Source: Caldilineae bacterium
Lineage (GTDB): Bacteria > Chloroflexota > Anaerolineae > Epilineales > Epilineaceae
Reading direction: 5' to 3'
DNA length: 64,000 nt
Assembly (NCBI GenBank): GCA_020634625.1
Contig: JACKBJ010000013.1
Span: forward strand, 1-64,000
Each line of letters starts with the position of its first letter. Positions within the stretch are counted from its first letter, which is position 1. Under the pieces are notes generated by a model. The model had not been told where the DNA came from. It worked only from the letters and a program-made list of their open reading frames with translations, and did not search any database. Below, piece after piece: positions 7,052-18,300 of the stretch. A program made the position numbers and the translations under genes.

Positions 7052-8635
7052 CTAGGGCCAGCCGGGCACGTCGGCGATCACGTCGATGTTCGAATGGCTT
7101 GGCGCATCGATGCTGATCTCCAGGATGTCGGGCTCGCCATCGCCGTTTGGGTCCCAGAATCCCCAGGGCTGGCCGGCCGCGCCGTTCTCGGGGAAGACCT
7201 GCACCTGATAGAAGCCCGGGCACGCGGAATCGATTCGGTAGCGTCCATCGTCGTCGGTAGGGGCCCAGCGATGGTCCGCCTGCGGGCCCTGGTCGACGAG
7301 TCCGACGAAGGCGAAGGGCACCGGTGGGCCGGTGGCCGAGTCGAGAACCTGACCGCTCACTTGCCCGATCTGCGCATCGACGGGACAGCTCGGCTCGATC
7401 GGTTCGATATCGACGAAGACGGTCACCGGTACCTCGTCCCAGGCCGCGCGGAACATCACGCTGAGGCTGCTCGGTCCAACCGCGAGATCTCCGTGGAAGC
7501 CGCGTAGGACCCCCGCGTCGAGATCGTAGGCCACCACGTAGAAGGACTCGACCTGGCCCTGACAGACCCTGGAATCGAGCTCGAGCGCGTAGGCGCCGTC
7601 GACCGACCGGGTCGCTCCCAGCCGCACCTCGGGTGCCGGCGATCCGTCCATGCTGGCCAGGATCGTGACCGGTTGCGGACCGTTGTAAGGCTCACCATCG
7701 ACCCCGAGCAACCGACCGCGTACCATGCCCCCGCAGACCGGGCCAGCGGCAGTGGCGGTCGGGCTCGGGACGCCGCCCGCGCCCGTCGGCGTGGCAATCG
7801 GCCTGCTCGAAGGGGACGGCATGGGCGACTGGGTGGTTTCGGGCTCGGGCTCGGGCCGGGGCCGTGGCGGATCTTCGGCCGCGCTCGCGGGGATGGCCGT
7901 AGGTGGCTGGGTCGCTGACTGCAAGGGCACGCGACGGGCAGGTCCCGCTGCGGGGACGGGATTCGTGGGGCGAGCGGTCGCGATCGCGGTCACGGCCAGG
8001 GAGGCCGTGCGCTTCCGCTCGACCGCCGTCGGGCGACCGACGCGTCCGCCCGGTCGCTCCCCCGCATCGGGTGGGTCTTCGAACGGCGTGGCAAGGGGCA
8101 GTGCCCCGTCGCCGACGCTCCTCGCTGCGCCGTCCCGAGGCCGATTGCGTGTCGCTCGCCGGCCATCCAGCACGGGCTGGACGACCCGCTCCAGTGCGCT
8201 CAGCACGCTGCGCGAGATCGGCTGCAACGGATAGAGCAGGTCGCCGCGCTGACTGTCGGCCGAGATGACCATCACGCTGCCGAGCGAGAAGATCAACGCC
8301 AGGGTCAGCGGTAGGGCACGCAGGAACAGCGGCGCGCTGAGGGCACGGCCTGGTCTCAGACCGAACAGACCACCCAGCCAGCCCATGCGTCGGCCGGAGG
8401 CTTGCGCACTGGCCAGCGCCTCCAGCTCCCGGCGCATGTGCTGCCGCGACACGGGCTTCAGGCCTGGTTGGACCTCCTCGCGCAAGGCCAGCGCCGCCGC
8501 CAGCAGCAGCGCGAGCTGTCGAAGGTCGGCCGGATCGTAGGCGCCGGACATCTCGGCCAGGACCTGCTCAGGCCTCTGCCCCCGCTCGACGCGTTCCAGG
8601 GCTTCGTTCAGAACCTCGACCTGTCGCGTGCTCAT
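7052..8635 (-). CDS. Anti-sigma-like membrane protein with CnaB-type ectodomain
   Basis: This 527-residue protein overlaps the ECF sigma gene by 4 bp (ATGA), the usual place for an anti-sigma factor. Residues 1-~95 are a soluble helical domain. A membrane segment follows (~104-126, LALIFSLGSVMVISA), then RGDLLYPLQPISRSV, which resembles the DUF5667 motif found behind such helices. A long Pro/Thr linker leads to a C-terminal beta domain with carboxypeptidase-regulatory/CnaB character: VSGQVLDSATGPPVPFAFVG and WGFWDPNGDGEPD. The same WG-x-[YW]-DP-[DN]-GDG signature recurs in the secreted protein at 9456-11375, suggesting a shared partner or polymerising module. A direct anti-sigma role is inferred from position; no zinc-finger anti-sigma motif is visible. 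Confidence 0.6.
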   Translation of the reverse strand: MSTRQVEVLNEALERVERGQRPEQVLAEMSGAYDPADLRQLALLLAAALALREEVQPGLKPVSRQHMRRELEALASAQASGRRMGWLGGLFGLRPGRALSAPLFLRALPLTLALIFSLGSVMVISADSQRGDLLYPLQPISRSVLSALERVVQPVLDGRRATRNRPRDGAARSVGDGALPLATPFEDPPDAGERPGGRVGRPTAVERKRTASLAVTAIATARPTNPVPAAGPARRVPLQSATQPPTAIPASAAEDPPRPRPEPEPETTQSPMPSPSSRPIATPTGAGGVPSPTATAAGPVCGGMVRGRLLGVDGEPYNGPQPVTILASMDGSPAPEVRLGATRSVDGAYALELDSRVCQGQVESFYVVAYDLDAGVLRGFHGDLAVGPSSLSVMFRAAWDEVPVTVFVDIEPIEPSCPVDAQIGQVSGQVLDSATGPPVPFAFVGLVDQGPQADHRWAPTDDDGRYRIDSACPGFYQVQVFPENGAAGQPWGFWDPNGDGEPDILEISIDAPSHSNIDVIADVPGWP

Positions 8636-9303
8636 GCGCTTCCGTCCTCTCTCCGCAGGGCCGTTCGCAGGTGACCCAATGCACTGAACTGCAGGTTCTT
8701 CACCGCGCTCTGGCTTCGCCCCATCACCGCGGCCGTTTCGGCCACCGACAGCTCCAACCCGAATCGCAGGGCCAGCGCCTGCTGCTGCAGCTCCGTCAGC
8801 CGGGCAATGGCCATCTCGGCAGCCGCCGAATCGAGCCGCAACGCCACCAGTGCTCCGAGGTCCAGTTCGTCAGCCAGCTCGGGCCCGGCGGATGGGTCAT
8901 CCTCGGGCGCGGCGTCCTCGGGAAGGTCGGCCAGCTGTGGCCGGCGACCCAGCGTGCGCCAATGATTGACCAGTCGATGATGCGCCACGCGGAGCAACCA
9001 GGGCCGGAAGGCACCCTGCCACTGGAAGTCGGCCAGCGCGCGTAGGGCGTTGACGAACACGTCCTGGGTCAGGTCCTCGGCCTGCTGCGGATCGCGCAGG
9101 CGCTGGAGAAGGTATCGGTGCACGTCCTCCACGTAGCGTTCGTAGAGCGCGCCGAAGGCCGAGCCGTCGCCGTCGGCAGCACGTTCGACCAGTTCGCGAT
9201 CCGAGAGCCCGTGTGGCCTACCCGATCGGCTCCATCGCGAAAGCCAGCCGCCGGACAGCCCAGGCTTCTCCGGGGCCCGACTCGTGACTACGCCGTTGCC
9301 CAC
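8632..9303 (-). CDS. ECF RNA polymerase sigma factor
   Basis: This 223-residue protein has region 2 at about residues 48-115, including GALYERYVEDVHRYLLQRL and DPQQAEDLTQDVFVNALRAL. Region 4 lies at about 165-215: LTELQQQALALRFGLELSV then AETAAVMGRSQSAVKNLQ as the recognition helix-turn-helix. The acidic linker (PEDAAPEDDPSAGPE) between them is typical. Translation starts at GTG 9303-9301 and the following gene overlaps the stop. With the membrane partner downstream and the secreted modular protein upstream on the same strand, it probably directs a cell-surface regulon. No autoregulatory promoter was recognised. Confidence 0.85.
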   Translation of the reverse strand: MGNGVVTSRAPEKPGLSGGWLSRWSRSGRPHGLSDRELVERAADGDGSAFGALYERYVEDVHRYLLQRLRDPQQAEDLTQDVFVNALRALADFQWQGAFRPWLLRVAHHRLVNHWRTLGRRPQLADLPEDAAPEDDPSAGPELADELDLGALVALRLDSAAAEMAIARLTELQQQALALRFGLELSVAETAAVMGRSQSAVKNLQFSALGHLRTALRREDGSA

Positions 9304-9399
9304 GGCGGCGCTCCGTCGCTCTTTCGTCCTCGATCCAGGCTTGGCTTCAACAGGTCACCTCGAGGCCGGGCGGGACGTCTCCGCCCGCACGGCTAGGTC

Positions 9400-9448
9400 G
9401 CCCGCGGTGGCCCGGTCGCCTCCGTTCGGCGACCGGGCCACCGCGGGC
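9400..9448 (-). terminator. Perfect 21-bp hairpin
   Basis: Arms 9400-9420 and 9428-9448 are perfectly complementary over 21 bp with a 7-nt loop. The hairpin starts 8 bp after the stop of the secreted modular gene and lies between it and the sigma gene. There is no T-tract on either side. It may terminate transcription or protect an RNA 3' end. Confidence 0.55.
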
Positions 9449-9455
9449 TAGGGGA

Positions 9456-11375
9456 TCATCGCGTCCCGTGCTCGGGCCGGATCGGCTCGATGCCGACGCA
9501 GTCCGGACAGTCACCGACACCGACACCACCGGGGCCGAGCATCAGAACCGACGACCAGGACTCGCTCAGCTGGATGTCGACGCCGGTCACGGCACTGTCG
9601 TCGGACTCCAGGTTCAGCGGGTCGGGTCGGCCGTCTGCGTCGGCATCGTAGAAGCCGAAGCCAGCACCGCTGGCAGACTCGTCCAACGCCATCACCAGTT
9701 GCGCGCCCGCACACAGGCCCGCGACTCGGTAGTTGCCTTCGTCATCCGTGGCGACCTCGTCACGCGAGCCGCGCTCGCCGATGACGATGACTCGTGCACC
9801 GGCGACGGCCCGTCCCGCGTCGTCGATGACTCGGCCGCTGATCGAGGCCTCGGGCGCCGCACAGACCGGCGCCGGCTGCCAGGGCTGGAAGTTTCTCGGT
9901 TCGGAGAGCGTGACATCGATACCTTGGGCGGCGGGCGCTTCGTCCGTGATGACGATACCGTCGGCCCGTCCGTCCCCATCCGGGTCGTAGCTGCCCCAGG
10001 CCTCGCCGGAGGCGTTGCTGCGGTAGGCCAGCAGCTGGTACTCGGCCGGGCAGAGGTCTTCGACGCGATACCTTCCGCTCGGGTCGGTTTCGACCTGGTA
10101 GCGAAGGCTCTGGCCCCAGGCATCGTTCAGGTCGGTTGCCACCAACATGACGGTCACGTCCTGGGCCGGCTTCCTGCCGTCATCCTCGAAGACGCGACCT
10201 TCGACGCTGCCCAGGGCTACGTCACAAGCCGCGGGTGCGGGTTGCCCAGGCGAGATCACAATTCCACCGACCGTCTCGGTCAGGACGATGTCGATGTCCG
10301 AAACCGCCAGAAGGTTCGCACTCAGCTCGACGGTGTCGGGCTGGTCGTCGCCATCGGCGTCGTAGATGCCCACGCGTCCGGTGTCGAGGTCGAGCGCAGC
10401 CAGAGCGTAGTCACCCTCGCAGAGCCCTTCGGCGCGATAGACTCCCTGCTCGTCGGTCTCGAGCCCGACCATGCTCGGGCCACTGATCTGGACCTGGGCC
10501 CCGGCGACGGCCTGCCCGTCTTCGTCGAGCACATGGCCTTCGATCACGCCCTGACCGTCCTGGCAGGTCGCGACCGGCTCCGGTCCGGATGACGACATCG
10601 TCAAGTCGATGTCCTCGGCAGCAGGATCGTCGAGCGTGATGGCAACCGAATCGGGCTGCCCATCGCCATCCGGGTCGTAGATGCCCCAGGCCTCGCCGGT
10701 CGGGCCGTCGGCGTCAGCGCTGTATGCGAACAGCTCGTACTCGGCCGGGCAGAGCTCCTCGACGCGGTAGCGCCCGGCGGCATCCGGTTCGACGTAGTAG
10801 CGCAGGCTCTGGCCCCAAGCATCGGACAGCTCGGTCGTGCCCAACACGACCTTGACATCGACGGCCGGCGTCTGGCCGTCGGACTCGAAGACCCGACCCG
10901 CGACGCTGCCGATCGGCGTGTCGCAGGGCGCCGGCTCGGGTTGCCCGGGCGAGATCACGATCCCGTCTTCCGGCAGGGAGAGGACGATGTCGATCTCCGA
11001 GGCTTCGGGTGTGGTCGCGCTCAGATCCACGAAGTCGAGCTCGTCGTCGCCATCGGCGTCATGGATGCCGAAACGACCGCCCTCGAGATCGAGCGCCGCG
11101 AGGACGTAGCGGCCCAGGCACAGACCGTCGGCACGATAGGCACCCTGAAGGTCGGACACGAGCTCGACGACGCTCGGTCCGTCGATCAGTACCTGGGCAT
11201 TCGCGATGCCTTGGCCTTCGGGGTCGACCACACGACCCTCGATCCGGCCCGGTCCATCCTGGCAGGGTTCGATCGGCCGGCGCTGCGCCTGCGTGTCCTT
11301 CGTCAGCGTCAGACCGGTCGCCACCGCCAGCAAGCCTGCGGTCAGCAGCACGTGCAACTTCATCGTTTCGATCAT
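9456..11375 (-). CDS. Secreted protein with five CnaB/carboxypeptidase-regulatory modules
   Basis: This 639-residue product has an N-terminal signal sequence (residues ~5-31, LHVLLTAGLLAVATGLTL) and then five beta modules in an alternating A-B-A-B-A' pattern. Type A begins GRIEGRVVDPEGQGIANAQV; type B begins GSVAGRVFESDGQTPAVDV. Every module closes with an Asp-rich loop such as YDADGDD or YDPDGDGQPD, resembling calcium-binding turns, and has a conserved Cys in the L-C-x-G/CPAEY position. GIVISPGQP linkers are repeated. Modules of this fold form stalks or adhesive filaments. ATG at 11375 is preceded by GAGGTGA at 6-nt spacing. The C-terminus (CPDCVGIEPIRPEHGTR) has no anchor or sorting signal I recognise. 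Confidence 0.65.
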   Translation of the reverse strand: MIETMKLHVLLTAGLLAVATGLTLTKDTQAQRRPIEPCQDGPGRIEGRVVDPEGQGIANAQVLIDGPSVVELVSDLQGAYRADGLCLGRYVLAALDLEGGRFGIHDADGDDELDFVDLSATTPEASEIDIVLSLPEDGIVISPGQPEPAPCDTPIGSVAGRVFESDGQTPAVDVKVVLGTTELSDAWGQSLRYYVEPDAAGRYRVEELCPAEYELFAYSADADGPTGEAWGIYDPDGDGQPDSVAITLDDPAAEDIDLTMSSSGPEPVATCQDGQGVIEGHVLDEDGQAVAGAQVQISGPSMVGLETDEQGVYRAEGLCEGDYALAALDLDTGRVGIYDADGDDQPDTVELSANLLAVSDIDIVLTETVGGIVISPGQPAPAACDVALGSVEGRVFEDDGRKPAQDVTVMLVATDLNDAWGQSLRYQVETDPSGRYRVEDLCPAEYQLLAYRSNASGEAWGSYDPDGDGRADGIVITDEAPAAQGIDVTLSEPRNFQPWQPAPVCAAPEASISGRVIDDAGRAVAGARVIVIGERGSRDEVATDDEGNYRVAGLCAGAQLVMALDESASGAGFGFYDADADGRPDPLNLESDDSAVTGVDIQLSESWSSVLMLGPGGVGVGDCPDCVGIEPIRPEHGTR

Positions 11376-12044
11376 GTTCAGTCACCTCGATACAATCGGT
11401 TGGATTCGGCTCGACTCGGTATGGGGTTGAGGGTCCCTCTAGCCATTGGAACACCGCTCCGACCGATCGGTCTGTTCGAATTCGCACGATTCAGGATCCA
11501 ATGCTGCGATCGTGCCCTGAGCGCCGGACCGCCGTACCGCTGACGCGTCGAGGCACACGCAGCCTTACGACCCGCCCTGGGGAGGTCGACGTGTCGGTCC
11601 CGGGGCGGTGGGGTACCGCCGGCGCCGACGGTCACTTGTGTGCCTGCGATGACGCGTGCGCCATCGGATTCCTCGTGGTGACCGAGCGCAGGTGTGCGCC
11701 GGCGAGGAGGCCCAGCGAGCCGGCCAGGTGGTCGCGATTCACCTTGACGTTCCCTGCGAACTGAGAGGCGAAGCGCTGGAAGCGCCCGGCGCGATCAGGG
11801 CGTGGCGCGAAGGCTTGCCAATCGGGCATGCCTAGGTCAGGCTGGAACTCGCATCAGTCCGCATAGGGGAAGACGCGGCTGCGCCTGGCTTCGACCGGTG
11901 CCATGCCGCCGTTGACCGTGTAAGGCGCGCGAAAGCCCAATGCTTGCCTGCAGGAGGTCGGCCGGTCGGTGATCCGGACCCCGATCTGCGCCTTGACGAT
12001 TGGCGTGGGGCTCGGAGTGGGCCGGGCCCGGCCGTCGGCACCAC
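11376..12044. other. Long gap between divergent surface-protein genes
   Basis: About 670 bases without a convincing gene. Short reverse frames exist at 11632-11829 (65 residues, no recognised family) and at about 11865-11945, where one frame reads APYTVNGGMAPVEARRSRVF before a stop. These could be decayed gene ends but cannot be assigned. Confidence 0.4.
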
Positions 12045-12073
12045 TTGAAACCTGTTGGCATGATGCCTATAAT
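12045..12073 (+). promoter_or_regulatory. Near-consensus sigma-70 promoter
   Basis: TTGAAA (12045-12050), a 17-nt spacer and a perfect TATAAT (12068-12073). Predicted transcription start is near 12080, leaving a leader of about 245 nt before the giant surface-protein gene. This is the strongest promoter-like match seen in the window. Confidence 0.75.
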
Positions 12074-12079
12074 GTCGAC

Positions 12080-12323
12080 GCGGGCTTAATTCTATTCTAA
12101 CCTGCTGGTCGTATCGACCAGCGAATTGATTCGGCTGTCGCGGCCCGCAGCTCCCAAAGCCTTGCCGCAGGCGCATGAGGAACCGCCGGACCCGGTCGTG
12201 CCGATACGGGTTGGCGGCGCTGCATTTGAGTTGGGTGTTCCGCTGCGCAGGGACCCATGGACCGGGCGCAGCCCTTGTCCGGAATCGGGCGGGTCGCTTC
12301 GACAGCCCCGGGGGGGTATTTGC
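12080..12323 (+). promoter_or_regulatory. Long 5' leader with hairpin
   Basis: The predicted untranslated leader begins with a perfect 8-bp stem, 3-nt loop hairpin at 12104-12122 (GCTGGTCG/CGACCAGC). Further GC-rich complementary stretches follow up to a GGGGGG ribosome-binding tract just before the start codon. The length would allow a riboswitch or protein-binding leader. I could not match it to a known class. Confidence 0.35.
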
Positions 12324-15300
12324 ATGGACGACGATCGCAGCTTCGATCGGAAGGCGAGCCACAAGGCCCGGATCGCCATGGCGGGCCGCGCTGCGCTGCT
12401 CGCAGTCCTGATCGGCGGCAGCAGCCTCGTCTTCGGTCTGGATCGGGCTGCCGAGCCCCGCGGGCCGTCATCGGGTGCCTCGCAGGCCGCGTCCTTCCCG
12501 TCCGAGAGCGATTGGACGCTCCTGAGCACCGATGCCAACGAGACGGGCTGCGCCGTTCACCGTGACATCGCGACGACCTCCTACGCCTTCGACGACGATC
12601 ACCTCTTCCTGAGGATGATCAACCACGACAGCGAGGACGCCGGCTGGCCCGGGACGAACGGCGCTTCGACCGAGGCGCGCTACAAGTGGTGGATCGACAC
12701 CCTCGGGGCCGATGCCATGGTCCACGGCACCTCGGTCGAGGAAGCTGACTTCCTGCTGATCGTCGAGGACCTCACCGACAACGCCAACGACCCGGACCAG
12801 ACCCGTGATCGGATCGGCGAGCAGACCCTGATGGACGATCCGACCAACCTGGGCTTCACCGCCCGCTGGGACTCCCTGCCCTACTACACCCTCGGTACGC
12901 CCCAGGCCGGACCGACCACCACGCTCTGGGCGCGCCAGCTGGGCGCGGGCGTGCCCGGCCGTGGCGGTCTCCAGGATGCCTACGGCGATGCGATCGGCTT
13001 CCGGCTGCTCGACGACACGCTCGACATGTACGTTCGCTGGGACCAGCTCGGCCTGAATGGTCCAGCCAACGTCTGCCTCATCTGGGCCAGCGACATCCAG
13101 AACAACAACATCGACCAGGCGCCCGACTGCGATCGGCCGAGCGCGGCCCGGTGCATCCCCGCCATCGTCCTGCCCACCGAGACCCCGACCCCCACGGCAA
13201 CTCACACCGCGACGCCGACCGACACCGCCACCGCGACCCCTACCGCGACGTCGACGGCGACGCGCACGGCCACCCCGACCCGGACCGCGACGGCGACCGA
13301 CACCGCGACGGCGACGGCGACGGATACGGCCACGCCGACCGACACGGCGACGGCGACGGCGACGCGCACGGCGACGCCCACGCAGACCGCGACGCCGACG
13401 CGGACCGCGACGCCGACCCACACGGCCACGCCCACCCACACCGCGACGCCCACCCACACCGCGACGCCGACCCGCACGCCAACCCGGACGTCCACGCCCA
13501 CCGACACGGCGACGCCAACCGATACGGCGACGCCGACGCCGAGCCGCACCCCGACCGCGACGTCGACGCCCACCGCCACGCCGACCGACACGGCGACGCC
13601 GACCCCGACGCCGGTGCTGCCCGGCCTGACGATCGACAAGACGGTCTACCTTGGGCAGGACGCCGGGCTGGGCTGCCCGGGCGGCGAGAAGGCCGAGGAT
13701 GGGCTCGGTGCCGAGCTGACCTACTGCTTCGAGTTGCGCAACACCGGCAACACCTATCTCGACGAGCCCGCCCTGGTCGACGCCGCGCTGGGCGTCGATG
13801 TGTCCTCCATGCACCGATTGGCCGGCGCCAGCTTCCCCTTGGCTCCCGGCGCCTCGGCAACCTGGTACTACGAGACCCAGCTGGGGGGCAGCCTGGTCAA
13901 CGAGGTCTGGGCCTCGGCAAGGGCGACGGGCCCGGACGGCACCCGACTGCCTGGCGCGACGGAGCCGAGCGACCGCGATACGGCGGAGGTCGTGCTTCAC
14001 CGACTTTGCTCCGGCGGCACGCTATTCCTCGACGAGGACAACGACGGACGCCTCGACCCGGGCGAGGTCGGCATCGACGGCCTGCGCGTGTCCCTTTACC
14101 GCGACGACGGCGACAACCGGCTGTCCCCGGCCGATGGACCGCCGCTGGGTAGCGTCACCAGCAGCGGTGGCGGGGCCTATGCCTTCTGCAGCTACCCCGC
14201 GGGTGACTACATCGTCGAGCTGGACGAAAGCAACTTTGCGCCGGGCCAGCCGATGGAGGATGCGCTGAGCTCGCTCTACGATCCTGTCAGCGGAAGCGAG
14301 CCGATCGTGGACCCCGACACCGACATCGATGGCGACGACAACGGCTTCCAGGTGATCGCGGGCGGCACCAGCCTGCTGGCCGGCGAGGTGGCCGAGCGAG
14401 ACGGCGGATCGCCCGCGCGACCGGCGGCGCCGGCGCAGTCGGGCGGGCGATCGATCCAGACGCTGGCGCTGAGCCTGCGCGTCGGCCAGGAACCGACCGA
14501 CGACGGCGATGGCGATCCGGACACCAACCTGACGCTCGACCTGGGCCTCTTCGATCCCGACCTGGGCGATCAGGTCTTCTTCGACGCCGACTTCGACGGC
14601 ATGTTCGAGCCAGCCCAGGGCGAGATCGGGATCCCGGGGGTGACCGTGCGCGTGTATCGCGACGACGGGGCCTCGGTCGGTGCGCTCGACAACACCGACA
14701 GCTTGCTCAAGTCGGCGATCACCCAGTCCCAAGGGCGCTTCCTCTTCGGCGGCCTGGATCCCGGCGACTACCTGCTGCAATTGCCCGAGACGAGCTTCCT
14801 GGTCGGCGAGCCGCTCTACGGCATGGTCTCGAGCCCCGGCGCGCCCGACCCGGACGACGACGTCGACGACGACGACAACGGCGCGCCGCTGGTCGGAGCG
14901 CCGGGCGGGATCGCCGGAGCCGCGATCACGCTCAGCGCCTCGGCCGAGCCGGTCTTCGAGGACGGCCTGGACTTTACCAACCTGACCTACGACTTCGGCC
15001 TGGCCGGCGAGGGCGAGATCGGTGACACGGTGTGGCTCGACGCCGACGGCAACGGGACTTTCGACCCGGGCGAGGGCATCCCAGGCGTGCGCGTGGTGCT
15101 CGAAACGACCCTGGGTGGCGCGCCGCTCCGGCTCGACCGGGTCACCGCTGCCGACGGTACCTATCACTTCGAGCACCTACCGCCGGGCGAGTACCTGATT
15201 CGAGTGGTGCCGAGTACGTTGCCGCGCGGTGTGCGTCCCATCCAGGACTACGACGGCATCCAGACGCCGAACCGAGCCCGGGCCCAGCTCGGCCTCGGCG

Positions 15301-18300
15301 CGCACATGCTGGTGCTCGACTTCGGCTATGGTCTGCCCCTGCTGCAGGACACCAGCCGTGCCAAGCTCTTCTATGACCCGGCTGACGCCGACGATGTCTA
15401 CGTCAACCAGCGAGGTCCGAATCTGCTGCCCACCTTGAGGGTCTACGGACAGCCGACGATCTGCAACCCGCTGGCGCCGGGTCAGGGCAACCTGCCGGTG
15501 ACGGCCGGCAGCAACGCCGCGGTCGACGACGCGACCGGTCAGGTGCCCGAAGATCCGCCCTACAGCGATCCCGAAGGGCCTTTCAGCCCGCTCTCGTTGG
15601 AGTCGCCCGAGACGGACTACGTCACCTGGAACCCGGCCTGGATCTCCGAGCGCCTCGGCAGCCCGGGGCTGTTGGCGGGCTGGAGCTGCGCCGACGGTCT
15701 CGACGAGGTCAGTGCCGGCAGCGCCATCCGGGCCAGCGGGATCAACGCCTCGGAGAAGGTCTGGCTGCGACACTGGTACGAGCCCACCCATCTGGACAAG
15801 GATTTGAACGCGGACGGCTGCCTGACCGACCTGGCCGGCGGCCCTGAGGGCGGTCCCGACGGCATCCCGGACGCGCCGATGAACCCGACGCCGAGCACCC
15901 TCGACGAGTGGTATCCGGCGATCATGACCGAGCTGACCTACCTGCTGGTCGAGAACGACCCGCTGCCCCTGCCGGAGCCCGAGCCCGCTCGGCTCCAGCG
16001 CTCGGCGCCGCGTCCGGCCTGTGGCGCGCCCGGCCCCGGGACACGGATCGTCTTCCCGGTCGGCACCTCCCTCGCGCAGACCCAGGCTGCCGGCCCGGAC
16101 GAGGGCCAAGGCCTGACCAGCCTGGACCTCGACTTCGACGGCCAGCTCGACATGCTGACCGTCTCCGACGAGACCCAGCTGCCCGACCTGCTCGGCGGTA
16201 CCACCCTCGACCTGGATGGAGACGGCCTGGTCGACGCGCTGGACGGCGATCGGGCGCCCGGAGCCGGAGCCCTATCCTGCGACGAGCTGTTGGTGCTGCA
16301 CAGCGACCCGGTCGTGATCGGCCCGGACGACACGGTCCAGCTGCTCGACCACTTCGTCCGGCTGAGCTCGGTGACCCGCAGCGGGGCCGTGCTCGAGATC
16401 GCCTATGCGGGTGACCTCAAGCCGCGTCGCTTCGCCCCGGTGCTGCTGGGCATCGGTGCCACCGCGCTGGCCGGCGACATCGGCCCGGTGCAGATCCTGG
16501 CGCCGGGCGGCAGCAACCTCGGCCAGGTGCCGGTCGGCCCCTGGTTCGTCCACCTGGTCGACGCCGACTCGGCTGACGACCGGGTCACGCTGATCCTGGG
16601 TCGCGGCCTCGGCGCGCCCTGCGCCTCGATGGAGGATGGTCCCAACCGAGCCAACCTTCAGCCGGGCACGCCCTACTTCCTCAAGCGCTTCTATGTCGAT
16701 GGCCACGAGTACAACGTGACGGCCATCATGAGCTGCGAGACGGGCGGCTTCCAGTACCTGAGCCTCCGCGCCCCCTTGCCGAAGGTGCCGGTGACCATCG
16801 AGCAGCACTCGGTGCGCCTGCAGCCCTACGGGCCGGGCAGCGACCTGGCCCTGCCGCCGCCCTTCAACCACGAGCACACGATCCTGGAAGACGTGGCCTC
16901 GCTCGAGGACTTCGGCGCCTGCCCGTTGCTTCAGCCAGCCGGGCTGCCCGAGAAGCGACCGGAGATTCTCTACTTCGGCGGACCGATCGGCCCCGTGCCG
17001 CCGGTCGGGGGCGAGCCCGACCTGCTGCCCTACCACGGCCGCAACCCGGTTGCGCCGGTAGGACCCTACGAGGACGCCTTGGCCAGCCGTTGGTTCTATG
17101 TGTTGGAGGACGTGAACCCGGGCCTCGCTGGCCAGCTGCGCGAGAAGCATGGCGCCCTGAACCGCGCCGATCCGCAGTGCCCGACGCCGGCTGGGGCGCC
17201 AGATGCCTTCTTCTACAACGAGCAGGTGCTGAGCGCGCCCCAGCACTTCACCGAGTTCTACCTGCCGGCCCTGCCCGACCCGGTGGACCTCGCGACCGGC
17301 CAGCCGGGCTGCGACCCGGACAGCTACTCGGTCACCACCGCCCTGGTCGATCCAAATGCGCGCATGCGGCAGTGGCGCATGCCCGAAACGGGCGTGCCGG
17401 GCGAGGTCCCGCCGCGTCCACCGGATCTGGTCGTCGACTACGGGGGTTTCGATCCGCTGACCGGCGAGTATGGCGCGCCGCGCCGGGCCAGCTTCGAGCA
17501 CGACCCGGACCAGCCCGAGAAGCTGGTCTCGGGCGCCGACGGTGTTCGACTCTACGGCGGCTACCCGGCCTGCGAGACGGCCGACTGCAGCGGCGCGGAG
17601 TCACGGCCCTCGATCCTCTTCGGCGCGGGCGACACGAACATCCTCAGCGACCCGGTCACCGGCGCACCGGTCGAGGTGCTGCCCTACACCGATCCCTTCG
17701 CCCCCTTCAACCCGCAGCACCCGGATGCTCCGCGCAGCGATTCCCTGACCTTCGACCCGGCCTTCATGAGCGAGTTCCAGCACTCTGGCGAGGCCTTGGC
17801 CAGCCTCTACGCGCAGATCACCGGCGACGGTCAGAACGCGGCCCAGAAGGTCTATCACCGCATGTGGTACCAGCCGCACTACGTCAGCAAGCTACGCGTG
17901 GCCGATGATTGTGCGCGCGACATCGCCTTCCCAGCCCTGGTGCAGGAGTACAGTTTCCTGCCCCTGGACATGACCGTCAACCCCAGCGCCATGCCGCCGG
18001 GCAACAGTCAGCTGGCCTTCCCGATGGCGACGCGGGCCGAGGAGCTGCCCGTGCCGGGCACCCTCGCCCCGCAGGGCGCGTTCGGCTACGGCCTGACCAG
18101 CTTCGACGCCGATTTCGACGGCCAGCCGCAGGCGGTGCAGCTGCACAGCGAAGCCACCCTCAACGCCTACCTCGACGAGATGTGGCAGGCGCTGCGCCCG
18201 CGCATCCCCGGCTTCCCGGTCGCGCCCATCGCCGGGCCGCGCATCGACTTCGATGGCGATGGGACGAGCGACGACGGGCTCGACGAGGATTGTATCGCCT

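Noticed and set aside
12126..12323. Upstream TTG start adding 66 residues to the giant surface protein
   Set aside because: The added residues are proline/arginine-rich and block the signal peptide; ATG 12324 has a G-rich ribosome-binding tract.
12080..12323. Cyclic-di-GMP riboswitch in the leader
   Set aside because: A fragment like CAAAGCC is present, but the paired regions and tetraloop/receptor of that class could not be assembled by eye.
13175..13618. CRISPR-like periodic repeat
   Set aside because: The periodicity is codon-based and encodes Thr-Pro linkers; there are no spacers of constant length and no cas genes.
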